Shown here piece by piece: positions 44,413-51,272 of a DNA stretch of 51,272 bases. The DNA comes from Comamonas odontotermitis (GTDB taxonomy: Bacteria > Pseudomonadota > Gammaproteobacteria > Burkholderiales > Burkholderiaceae_C): NCBI RefSeq assembly GCF_014207855.1, contig NZ_JACHKZ010000028.1, forward strand, positions 1-51,272, given 5' to 3'. Numbering within the stretch: the first letter of the stretch is position 1; every line of letters starts with the position of its first letter. The position numbers were made by a program, and so were the translations under genes. The notes beneath the pieces are model-generated. The model had not been told where the DNA came from. It made no database searches and worked only from the letters and a program-made list of their open reading frames with translations.

Positions 44413-44512
44413 TTGAGCTGCGATGCGTATTCACAACGCAGCAAGCCTGTGCAAACAGCCATTTTCACCCCATTGAAACTATAGTCGGCAGATCCCATCA
44501 CACCCTGCCCCC

Positions 44513-45550
44513 ATGCTTCGCTGGCTCATTTCCCGGTTTCTGCCCACGCCCTCTGCAGACGCCGCACCCCACCAAGCCGTCCCTGCCACCCAGATTGAGG
44601 CACCGGCTGTTGAGCCATTGGTATTGGCCTCGGTGATACAGGACGCCAACGGACTGCCTGTTTTCGATTGGCAAGCGATAACGCACTGGATTGCCCGTCT
44701 CCCGGACGCCGCCGATCATGCCAGTGCCTGGAGCACGGCGGAGCGCGCTTGGCTAGACCATATGTGTGTGGCACTGGGGCCGGATTTTCGGGTGCGCGAG
44801 CATGGTACGGCCCTTCTGCTGTCCAATCTGGAGCCCGTGGTTGCCCAGGCAACGCTGAACTATGTCAATAAAAGTCTGCAGCGCATCCTGCATGTGCTCA
44901 ACGGCGTCGCAGAGACACCAGGCTGGGGCCACGATCTGGTGATCGTGTTCAAGGACAAAGAATCGTACTACCGCTATGTTGCGCACTACTACCCGGATGG
45001 CGGTGAATACGCGGAAAGCAGCGGTATGTTCATCCAGAAAGGATGCGGGCATTTCGTGACCATGGCCGCAGACCTGCAAGCGCTGGAGCCCATCATCGTG
45101 CACGAGCTCACCCACGCGTGCGTGCACCACCTGCCGCTGCCCATGTGGCTGAACGAAGGCTTGGCGGTCAACACAGAACAGCGCCTGAGCCCGGCTGCCA
45201 ACCCGCGCCCCGACCTGCCCAAGCTGCATGCTCGCCATCAATCCTTCTGGAATGCAGAGCGCATCCAGTCGTTCTGGAACGGCCAGTCGTTCTTTGACGT
45301 GGGGCCGCCAAACGAACTCTCCTACGATCTGGCTCGGTTGCTGGTAGCCCATTTGGCTGCCGACTGGAACGCTTTTCGAGATTTTGTGCTGCAGGCCAGC
45401 CATGAGGATGCCGGTGCCCAAGCAGCCAATGATGGCCTGGATGTCGCCCTGGGTGCTTTGGTGTGCGCTCTGCTTGACCGTGAGCCCTCTCCCGATTGGG
45501 AGCCTGCTCCTGCACGATGGCAGACAGTGCCTGGGCGTGGCGGTTTCTGA
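44513..45550 (+). CDS. Putative zinc metallopeptidase (HExxH, 345 aa)
   Basis: 345 aa with a gluzincin-type motif H197-E-L-T-H201, then W-L-N-E215-G, the third zinc ligand. The flanking sequence, LEPIIVHELTHACVHHLPLP, MWLNEGLAVNTEQRLS, resembles bacterial M61/M1-related basic metallopeptidases of unknown substrate. No signal peptide, so cytoplasmic location is likely. It converges on xerD with a 26-bp gap. Confidence 0.82.
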   Translation: MLRWLISRFLPTPSADAAPHQAVPATQIEAPAVEPLVLASVIQDANGLPVFDWQAITHWIARLPDAADHASAWSTAERAWLDHMCVALGPDFRVREHGTALLLSNLEPVVAQATLNYVNKSLQRILHVLNGVAETPGWGHDLVIVFKDKESYYRYVAHYYPDGGEYAESSGMFIQKGCGHFVTMAADLQALEPIIVHELTHACVHHLPLPMWLNEGLAVNTEQRLSPAANPRPDLPKLHARHQSFWNAERIQSFWNGQSFFDVGPPNELSYDLARLLVAHLAADWNAFRDFVLQASHEDAGAQAANDGLDVALGALVCALLDREPSPDWEPAPARWQTVPGRGGF

Positions 45551-45576
45551 AAACCGCTTCGCAATCCAGCCCCCCA

Positions 45577-46512
45577 CTACCCACGCGGATGGTGCTGCCC
45601 GTGCAGTACCTTGAGCCGCTCGCGCGCCACATGGATGTAGATGGTGGTGGTTGATATATCGGCATGGCCCAGCAAGAGCTGCACCACGCGCAGATCGGCC
45701 CCATGGTTGAGCAGGTGGGTGGCGAAGGCATGGCGCAGCGTGTGGGGCGACAGCGGCGCCGTGATGCCTGCCAGCTGGGCGTATTTCTTGACGATCATCC
45801 AAAACGCCACGCGGGTCATGCCACTGCCGCGCTGGGTTACGAATAAATCGGGGCTCTGGCGCCCGGCCAGTATGAGCGGCCTGCTATCGCTCAGATAACG
45901 CTCCAGCCACTGTTGCGCCACCTGCCCAAAAGGCACCAGGCGTTCCTTGCGGCCCTTGCCCATCACGCGCAGCACGCCTTCGGCCAGGCCCACCTGCACG
46001 CTTTGCAGCTCCACCAGCTCCGACACGCGCAGGCCGCTGGCATACATCAACTCCAGCATGGCGCGATCGCGCAGGCCCAGCGGGCTGCCATCGTCCGGCG
46101 CCTCCAGCAAGGCTTCCACCATTTGCGGCGTCAATGTCTTGGGCACGCGCAGCGGCTGCCTGGCAGCCAGCATGCGGATGGTGGGATCGGCCATGATGAG
46201 CTGCTCGCGCAGCGCCCAGTGAAAGAACCGCCGCAGCACCGTCAAGCGCCGGTTGGCCGTGGTGGCCTTGTCCGCCATCTTGGCGGCAAAAAAAGCCTGC
46301 AGTTGCGCTTCGCTGCTGTGCTCTATGGCCGTGCCGGGGTGCTCTTGCAGCAGCCATTGGCCGTACAGCGTGAGGTCTCGGCGGTAGGCGGCCAATGTAT
46401 TGCGCGCCAGACCGTCTTCCAGCCAAACGGCGTCTATGAAGCGGTCGATTGCCGGATGCAGCGAAGGCGAAGGTTTACCGGGGGTATTGCGCGTGCGATT
46501 GACGGGAGCCAT
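45577..46512 (-). CDS. xerD: Site-specific tyrosine recombinase XerD
   Basis: 311 aa; together with XerC resolves chromosome dimers at dif under FtsK control. Catalytic marks: ASGLRVSELVEL (Arg), SPHTLRHAFATHLLNHGADL (His-x-x-Arg), LLGHADISTTTIYIHVAR with the nucleophilic tyrosine. The N-terminal SAM-like domain is FIDAVWLEDGLARNTLAAYR. Length and sequence style fit XerD. ATG 46512 gives MAPVNRTRNTPGKP. Confidence 0.92.
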   Translation of the reverse strand: MAPVNRTRNTPGKPSPSLHPAIDRFIDAVWLEDGLARNTLAAYRRDLTLYGQWLLQEHPGTAIEHSSEAQLQAFFAAKMADKATTANRRLTVLRRFFHWALREQLIMADPTIRMLAARQPLRVPKTLTPQMVEALLEAPDDGSPLGLRDRAMLELMYASGLRVSELVELQSVQVGLAEGVLRVMGKGRKERLVPFGQVAQQWLERYLSDSRPLILAGRQSPDLFVTQRGSGMTRVAFWMIVKKYAQLAGITAPLSPHTLRHAFATHLLNHGADLRVVQLLLGHADISTTTIYIHVARERLKVLHGQHHPRG

Positions 46513-46613
46513 GTCCCATCATGGCATGAAATGAAGCGCCCTATCCCCCTCTTCCCGGGTGCCTCGATCACCGCTCCTGCGAGATCATTTTTGTTGCGAT
46601 GCGGCCCGGCAAC

Positions 46614-46643
46614 AAAAAAGCCGCCGGCTTGCGCGGGCGGCTT
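46614..46643 (-). terminator. Terminator of the first Bug receptor gene
   Basis: Minus-strand stem AAGCCGCCC / GGCGGCTT (plus 46618-46625 and 46635-46643 region) followed by TTTTTTG, 21 bases after the stop. Confidence 0.85.
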
Positions 46644-46663
46644 CGTGGGCGCAGAGGCCGGAA

Positions 46664-47644
46664 TCAATCCAGCTTCAGATCCTGTTTTTTCACCACGTCC
46701 TTGTAGACAGCAAATTCAGCCTTGATCTGCTCGGCAAACTCGGCAGGCGTATTGCCGACCACCAGCGATCCGGTGTCCTCGATGCGCTTTTTGACAGCAG
46801 GGTCAGCCAGCACCTTCTTGGTGGCGGCATTGATACGGTCCACCACATCCTTGGGCAGATCTTTCGGGCCCAGGATGCCGTAGAAGGCCATGCGGTTCAC
46901 CGGCTCCAGGCCTACTTCCTTGAAGGTAGGAACATTGGGCAGCACAGCCAAACGCTCAGGCGCGGCCACGACGATGGGCACCAGGCGGTTGTCCTTCACG
47001 AATGGCAGGGTCGATGGCAGATTGTCCAGAATCATGTTGACCTGGCCCGCCACGGTGTCGTTGAGCGCAGGGCCTGCGCCGCGGTAGGCGATGTGGGTCA
47101 TCTGGATACCGGACAGGCTCTTGTACAGCTCCATCAGCATATGCTGGATGCCGCCGGTGCCCGACGACGAGTAGGCGTACTTGTTGGGGTTCTTCTTGAG
47201 CTCGGCTTCAAACGCCTTGTAATCCTTGGCGGGGAACTTGGGGTTCACCGCAATGATGTTGGGCGTGGCAGCCACGTTGATGATGGGCGTGAAGTCCTTG
47301 ATCGGGTCGTAGGATATCTTGGGGTTGATGGCGGGGTTGGTTGCCACGGTGGAGACAGTGGCAATACCCAAGGTGTAGCCGTCAGCCGGGGCGCGCACGG
47401 TTTCCACTGCACCAATGGTGCCACCCGCACCACCCTTGTTGTCCACCACCACGGGTTGGCCCAACTCCTTGCCCAGCGGATCGGCGATGACGCGGGCGAT
47501 GATGTCGGTGGTACCGCCTGCAGCAAATGGAACGATCAGGCGGATGGGCTTGTTAGGATATTTGGAATCCGCCAGAGCGCCCGCGCTGAAGGTGGCTGCA
47601 GCAGCAGCGATCAGGGTCAGGCCCACAATAGAGCGACGTTGCAT
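46664..47644 (-). CDS. Bug-type tripartite tricarboxylate receptor, paralogue 1
   Basis: 326 aa. Signal peptide (MQRRSIVGLTLIAAAAATFS AGALA type) followed by the Bug fold start YPNKPIRLIVPFAAGGTTDI, then IGAVETVRAPADGYTLGIAT and PFVKDNRLVPIVVAAPERLA. These periplasmic proteins bind carboxylates for TctAB transporters or sensors; no TctA/TctB genes are near. ATG 47644 has GGAGATTTTTC upstream. It is about 60 percent similar by eye to paralogue 2, 300 bp upstream on the same strand. Confidence 0.9.
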   Translation of the reverse strand: MQRRSIVGLTLIAAAAATFSAGALADSKYPNKPIRLIVPFAAGGTTDIIARVIADPLGKELGQPVVVDNKGGAGGTIGAVETVRAPADGYTLGIATVSTVATNPAINPKISYDPIKDFTPIINVAATPNIIAVNPKFPAKDYKAFEAELKKNPNKYAYSSSGTGGIQHMLMELYKSLSGIQMTHIAYRGAGPALNDTVAGQVNMILDNLPSTLPFVKDNRLVPIVVAAPERLAVLPNVPTFKEVGLEPVNRMAFYGILGPKDLPKDVVDRINAATKKVLADPAVKKRIEDTGSLVVGNTPAEFAEQIKAEFAVYKDVVKKQDLKLD

Positions 47645-47883
47645 GAAAAATCTCCTCTTTGAAGTAGTGCAGCCATACCTGCAACGCAGGACGGATGATC
47701 CGCGCTCCTGGCGGCTGCGCAATGCTGTTTGGCACAGCGCGTTTTATACCGGATAAATGCCGCCGCAACGATGTCGATATCGCACCAAAAGATGGTGATT
47801 TGCCCTAATCAGTCGGTCGAACCGGCAGCAAATGCGGCGCGCGGCACGCATCTTTGAGAGTATGTGCCCAGGCGCCCCGGATG

Positions 47884-47916
47884 AGAAAAAGCGGCGGGTG
47901 TCACCACCAGCCGCTT
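47884..47916 (-). terminator. Terminator of the second Bug receptor gene
   Basis: Minus-strand stem AAGCGGC / GCCGCTT (plus 47889-47895 and 47910-47916) followed by TTTTTCTC, about 30 bases after the stop. Confidence 0.8.
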
Positions 47917-47943
47917 GTGTCGTTCAGCTGCCTCCCTGCCAGA

Positions 47944-48921
47944 TCAATCGAGCTTGAGGCCTTGCTTGTCGACCACCGCCTTGTAGGCGGCATACTCGTC
48001 CTTCATCTGCTGGGCAAACTGCTCAGGCGTGTTGCCCAGGATGACCGAGCCGGTTTCGGCAATGCGCTTTTGCACATTCGGGTCTTCCAGAGCCTTGCGG
48101 GTCGCTGCATTCACCTTGTCAACGATTTCCTTGGGCAGGTTCTTGGGGCCCACGATGCCATAGTAGGCCGAGCGGTTCACCACGGGTGCGCCCACTTCCG
48201 CAAAGGTGGGAATGTCGTCCATGCCCGCGACGCGGTTGGGTGCGGCCACCACAATGGCGCGCAGGCGCTTGTCCTTGATGAACGGGTAGGCCGAGGGCAG
48301 ATTGTCAAAAATCATGTTGACCTGGCCCGCCACCGTGTCGTTCAGGGCCGGGCCGCCGCCACGGTAGGGAATGTGCACGACGCTCACGCCGGTCTCGGCC
48401 TTGAGCATTTCCATCAGCAGGTGGGCGATGCTGCCAGGGCCTGGTGTGGCGTAGGAATACTTGCCCGGATTCTTCTTGAGCTCGGCAATGAATTCCTTGT
48501 AGTTGGTGGCCGGAAAGCTTGGATGCACGGCAATCACGTTGGGCGTGGCAGCCACATTGATGATGGGCGTGAAATCGCGCTGCACGTTGTACGGCATCTT
48601 GGAGTTGACGGCCGGGTTCGTCGCCGTCGTCGACACCGTGGCAATGCTAAGGGTGTAGCCGTCGGAAGCGGCGCGCGCAGCTTCTGCAGCCCCCACCGTA
48701 CCGCCGCCGCCACTCTTGTTGTCCACCACCACGGGCTGACCCAGGGCTTTGGCCAGCGGCTCGGAGATGACGCGGGCAATGATGTCGGTGGTACCGCCTG
48801 CGGCAAATGGCACGATCAGGCGGATAGGTTTGGTCGGATAGGCATCTGCTGCGATGGCACCGGTGGTGGCGGTGGCGCCCAGAGCCAGTGCCATGGCCAG
48901 GCAGAGTCGGCGGTTGATCAT
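47944..48921 (-). CDS. Bug-type tripartite tricarboxylate receptor, paralogue 2
   Basis: 325 aa with signal peptide (MINRRLCLAMALALGATATT) and the same Bug pattern: YPTKPIRLIVPFAAGGTTDI, TVGAAEAARAASDGYTLSIA and PFIKDKRLRAIVVAAPNRVA. The two receptors share gene orientation, closely matched sequences and similar terminators, so they are a tandem duplication with divergence in substrate. ATG 48921 follows AGGAGACTGAAAGAA. Confidence 0.9.
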   Translation of the reverse strand: MINRRLCLAMALALGATATTGAIAADAYPTKPIRLIVPFAAGGTTDIIARVISEPLAKALGQPVVVDNKSGGGGTVGAAEAARAASDGYTLSIATVSTTATNPAVNSKMPYNVQRDFTPIINVAATPNVIAVHPSFPATNYKEFIAELKKNPGKYSYATPGPGSIAHLLMEMLKAETGVSVVHIPYRGGGPALNDTVAGQVNMIFDNLPSAYPFIKDKRLRAIVVAAPNRVAGMDDIPTFAEVGAPVVNRSAYYGIVGPKNLPKEIVDKVNAATRKALEDPNVQKRIAETGSVILGNTPEQFAQQMKDEYAAYKAVVDKQGLKLD

Positions 48922-49190
48922 TTCTTTCAGTCTCCTGGGTCTGGCTGCAGGCGGGCTTTGCTCGCTCGGGCCAGGTTCAATACAGCGCAAAGGAGTTGCC
49001 TGCGCAGCCCCGTTCGCATTCGTAGCGCAATGCTAGCGGCATTGGCTGGTGAATTCGGGCTGCAGACAAGGCTCGCAAGCCAGTGTTTTCCCGTAGTTGC
49101 ACTGCGCAACCAGGGCTTTGCCTGGCCGGAAACCACCGCCGGCTCCAGCCAATGCGACAGTGCGGGCCTTGCGTCCGCACCCGATCCGCT

Positions 49191-50120
49191 ATGCTTGCGG
49201 GCGTGAATTACGCCCAACTGCTTTTCCCCGATTTCTCGCTCATCCTCATCGGCTATCTGGTATGCCGTTACACGGCGCTGAACCGATCCGTATGGCAGCC
49301 GGTGGAAGGCCTGGTGTACTACTTCCTATTCCCTACCCTGCTGTTCTATTCGATCATCCGCAGCCCGATCGACTGGCAGGGCACCTCCAGCCTGATGCTG
49401 GCCGGAATCGGCACGGGCCTGAGCGCCGTCCTGCTGACCTATACCCTGCCGCACTGGCCCTTCATCGGCAAACGGATCAATGAGCGCGATGCCGCCGCCA
49501 GCGCGCAGGTGGCGTTCCGCTTCAACTCCTTCATTGGCCTGGCGCTGGCCGAACGTCTGGCGGGGCCTCAGGGTCTGCAGCTGATATCGGTGCTGATCGG
49601 TGTCTGCGTGCCCATGTTCAACATTGCCGCCGTCTACCCCATGGCGCGGGGATCGCAGGCGGGCTTTGTGCGCGAATTGCTGCGCAACCCGCTGATCGTG
49701 GCCACGCTCACGGCACTCATCTGCAATCTGGTGGGCCTGCGGCTGCCAGCCGTGGTGGAACCCACCGTGGCCCGCATCGGCCAGGCGTCCATTGCGCTGG
49801 GGCTCATGTCAGCAGGAGCCGGCATGCAACTGGGGTTGCTTGCACAAGGCAAGCTGCTGAGCACATCGGTGCTCGCCATCCGCCACTTCGTCACCCCGCT
49901 GATTGCGCTGTGCGCCGCGCACTGGTTGCGGCTGTCGCCGCAGCAGGCATCCATTCTGCTGATCTTCTCTGCCCTGCCTACCGCCTCCACCTGCTACGTG
50001 CTGGCCGCGCGCATGGGCTATAACGGCGCCTACGTTGCCGGGCTGGTCACCTTGTCCACCATCTGCGGCATTGCCAGCCTGCCCTTTGCGCTGAGTCTGC
50101 TCAACTGGTGGCCGATCTAA
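49191..50120 (+). CDS. AEC-family transporter (auxin efflux carrier type)
   Basis: 309 aa with about ten membrane helices in two five-helix halves. The first half has VEGLVYYFLFPTLLFYSIIR, the second LRNPLIVATLTALICNLVGL and ASIALGLMSAGAGMQLGLLA, the AEC signature. Bacterial AEC proteins export or import small organic acids or auxin-like compounds; the substrate is unknown. ATG 49191; the esterase gene follows 45 bp downstream on the same strand. Confidence 0.9.
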   Translation: MLAGVNYAQLLFPDFSLILIGYLVCRYTALNRSVWQPVEGLVYYFLFPTLLFYSIIRSPIDWQGTSSLMLAGIGTGLSAVLLTYTLPHWPFIGKRINERDAAASAQVAFRFNSFIGLALAERLAGPQGLQLISVLIGVCVPMFNIAAVYPMARGSQAGFVRELLRNPLIVATLTALICNLVGLRLPAVVEPTVARIGQASIALGLMSAGAGMQLGLLAQGKLLSTSVLAIRHFVTPLIALCAAHWLRLSPQQASILLIFSALPTASTCYVLAARMGYNGAYVAGLVTLSTICGIASLPFALSLLNWWPI

Positions 50121-50165
50121 CATCCCGCAAGAAAATCAGCCAGCGCCTTTCGCTGCACCTGCACC

Positions 50166-50840
50166 ATGAAGCTCCTCCCCGACACCAGCCGCCGCCACGC
50201 CATAAAGCGCCTGATAGCGATCACAAGCATAGCCAGCGGCACTTTGTGGATCAGCGCTTGTGGCAGAAAGCTGCCCAAGGCCGCAGCCATTCCCCCTGGT
50301 GCCACGGTGCTGGCGCTGGGCGATTCGTTGACCCAAGGTGTCGGCGCCACGGCAGGGCAGGCCTACCCCACCCTGCTGGCCGAGCGCACGGGCTGGAAGG
50401 TTGTCAACGCCGGGATCTCTGGCGAAACCAGCAGCCAGATTGCTGCGCGCCTGCCCGAGCTGCTGCAAACCCACCAGCCCGCGCTGGTGATCCTGTGCGC
50501 GGGCGGCAACGACTGGCTGCGCCGCAACAGCGCGCAGGCAGCGCAGGCCGAAATCGCCCGCATGCTGCAATTGTGCAAAAGCCAGGGCGTGCCAGTGCTG
50601 CTGGTGGCGGTGCCCGAGCTGAACCTGACTGCCGCCCTCACCGGCCGCATGAAAGACCACCCTGTCTACGAAACACTGGCCAAGGCCGAGAAAGTGCCGT
50701 TGCTGGCAGACGCCTGGAGCGAAGTGCTGGGCGATGACGCACTGCGCTCCGACCAGGTGCACGCCAACGCCGCAGGTTATGCGCGCTTCACCGAGCTGCT
50801 TGCGGCGCGGCTGAAGGCGTCAGGTTTTTTGCCCTCTTGA
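50166..50840 (+). CDS. GDSL/SGNH-family arylesterase (TesA-like)
   Basis: 224 aa. Signal-like N-terminus with twin Arg (SRRHAIKRLIAITSIASGTL) and lipobox-like WISAC at Cys32, so probably exported and lipid-anchored. SGNH blocks: GDSLTQG with nucleophile S54, ISGETSSQI (block with Gly), CAGGNDWLRR (Asn) and SDQVHANAAGY (Asp/His). It resembles TesA/arylesterases that hydrolyse thioesters, lysophospholipids or aryl esters. Confidence 0.9.
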   Translation: MKLLPDTSRRHAIKRLIAITSIASGTLWISACGRKLPKAAAIPPGATVLALGDSLTQGVGATAGQAYPTLLAERTGWKVVNAGISGETSSQIAARLPELLQTHQPALVILCAGGNDWLRRNSAQAAQAEIARMLQLCKSQGVPVLLVAVPELNLTAALTGRMKDHPVYETLAKAEKVPLLADAWSEVLGDDALRSDQVHANAAGYARFTELLAARLKASGFLPS

Positions 50841-51177
50841 AGCAGCCTGCAGATGCTATTCATTGAATAGCTTCCGCCTGCCGAACAATCCTGGCATCGC
50901 TTTTGGAACCCATGCGAATGGGTTTCGCGCATCGACATTTGGCTGCCTCACATGGACCCAGGCAGCTGGTAGCGGCACAACGCCGCTAAGAGCCGCCAAA
51001 AGCCGCGAACACAATCCAGCACGCAGATTTGCGGTTGAGACGAGACGTCGAGCCGCGTAGGTCGGGCCGCGCCAAGCGAAGCCACAGGCCGTACAACGGT
51101 ACGACAAGTCTGGGCGCCCCCGGCTGGGCGCCCCCGGCAATGCAACGACGTACAAGGGCTGTATTAGCGGCTCAAAG
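50841..51177. repeat. Repeat-rich non-coding stretch before the right IS
   Basis: No credible gene. An AATAGC hairpin lies at about 50853-50873. From about 50990 on, the sequence has the look of an interspersed repeat: GGCCGTAC/GTACGACAAG symmetry at about 51089-51108, a 14-bp tandem duplication TGGGCGCCCCCGGC at 51111-51124 and 51125-51138, and GTACAAGGGCTG next to the IS. The GGGCGCCCC core resembles one in the MITE at 7542-7822, suggesting a related repeat family. Confidence 0.55.
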
Positions 51178-51272
51178 GGGCTTTGTTGCATAAATCGGTT
51201 TGAGACTGAGTCTCCCCAAACCCCAGACGTAGTTATGCCACGGCCACCGTTTGGGGCGTGCCCAGCTCGGTG
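51178..51272 (-). mobile_element. 3' end of an IS5-like insertion sequence (runs off window)
   Basis: Starts with GGGCTTTGTTGCATAAATCG at 51178, a terminal inverted repeat nearly the same as the one ending at base 97. The element extends beyond the right edge; the transposase 3' end is inside it. Confidence 0.65.
51233..51272 (-). CDS. IS5-like transposase, C-terminal fragment (runs off window)
   Basis: Minus-strand frame ends TELGTPQTVAVA with TAA at 51235-51233, 55 bases inside the inverted repeat, the spacing typical of IS5-like elements. Only 12 codons are visible. Confidence 0.5.
   Translation of the reverse strand, partial: TELGTPQTVAVA

Noticed and set aside
1..51272. CRISPR arrays or large tandem repeats
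   Set aside because: No regularly spaced direct repeats were seen; the only tandem repeat noticed is the two-copy 14-mer at 51111-51138.

Overview
The window looks like a chromosomal segment of a GC-rich betaproteobacterium of the Comamonadaceae (Comamonas/Delftia/Acidovorax type). The reasons are the protein flavour of aroC, thyA, argE, metY and xerD, the order thrS-infC-rpmI-rplT-pheS-pheT-ihfA, the pair of Bug-type solute receptors, and short lineage-style repeats. This is inference from recognised proteins; no database search was run.

Layout. (1) 1-870: decayed insertion sequences, with the 5' end of an IS5-like element running off the left edge. (2) 877-14911: housekeeping and metabolic genes: aroC, a CoA-transferase divergent from an HTH-citrate-synthase-like gene, a CBS-domain protein, metY plus a GNAT gene, a 281-bp MITE, an alpha/beta hydrolase, an orphan PoNi-like immunity gene, a YihY membrane protein, a DUF2069 protein, a FAD-linked 2-hydroxyacid dehydrogenase, a lipoprotein and thyA. 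(3) 15149-17345: a run of seven small genes, several of them acidic or proline-rich and several too short for ordinary ORF callers, including a DUF883/ElaB-type protein. (4) 17428-32808: a 15.4-kb integrated element at the 3' end of tRNA-Pro(GGG). (5) 32890-41029, minus strand: merR, ihfA, pheT, pheS, rplT, rpmI, infC and thrS, i.e. the conserved translation operon. (6) 41370-50840: a lipoprotein, argE, a degenerate SRAP/YedK paralogue, a metallopeptidase, xerD, two Bug receptors, an AEC transporter and a GDSL esterase. (7) 50841-end: a repeat-rich stretch and the 3' end of another IS5-like element.

The element in (4) is the most interesting part. It has a P4-type integrase, arm-type repeats beside both att sites, two AlpA-type regulators, an Ogr-type zinc-finger late activator, a P2 gpA-type HUH replication protein, P2-like tail chaperones gpE/gpE' joined by a clear -1 slippery site, and an intact 853-aa tape-measure protein. 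I find no terminase, portal, capsid, tail tube, sheath, baseplate, fibre or lysis gene. That set fits a phage satellite that uses a P2-like helper while supplying its own tail-length ruler, more than a randomly deleted prophage. It also carries an AT-rich moron between hairpins and, between rep and int, a DUF262-AlbA_2 (Schlafen-like) defence-type gene interrupted by one in-frame stop codon.

How the genes work together: the translation operon is punctuated by hairpins (before thrS, between infC and rpmI, between rplT and pheS), suggesting attenuation or internal transcript ends. In the element, AlpA and Ogr would control excision and late expression, gpA would start rolling-circle replication, and E/E'/T would act in tail assembly. 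Window edges are both inside IS elements, so the segment happens to be IS-bounded.
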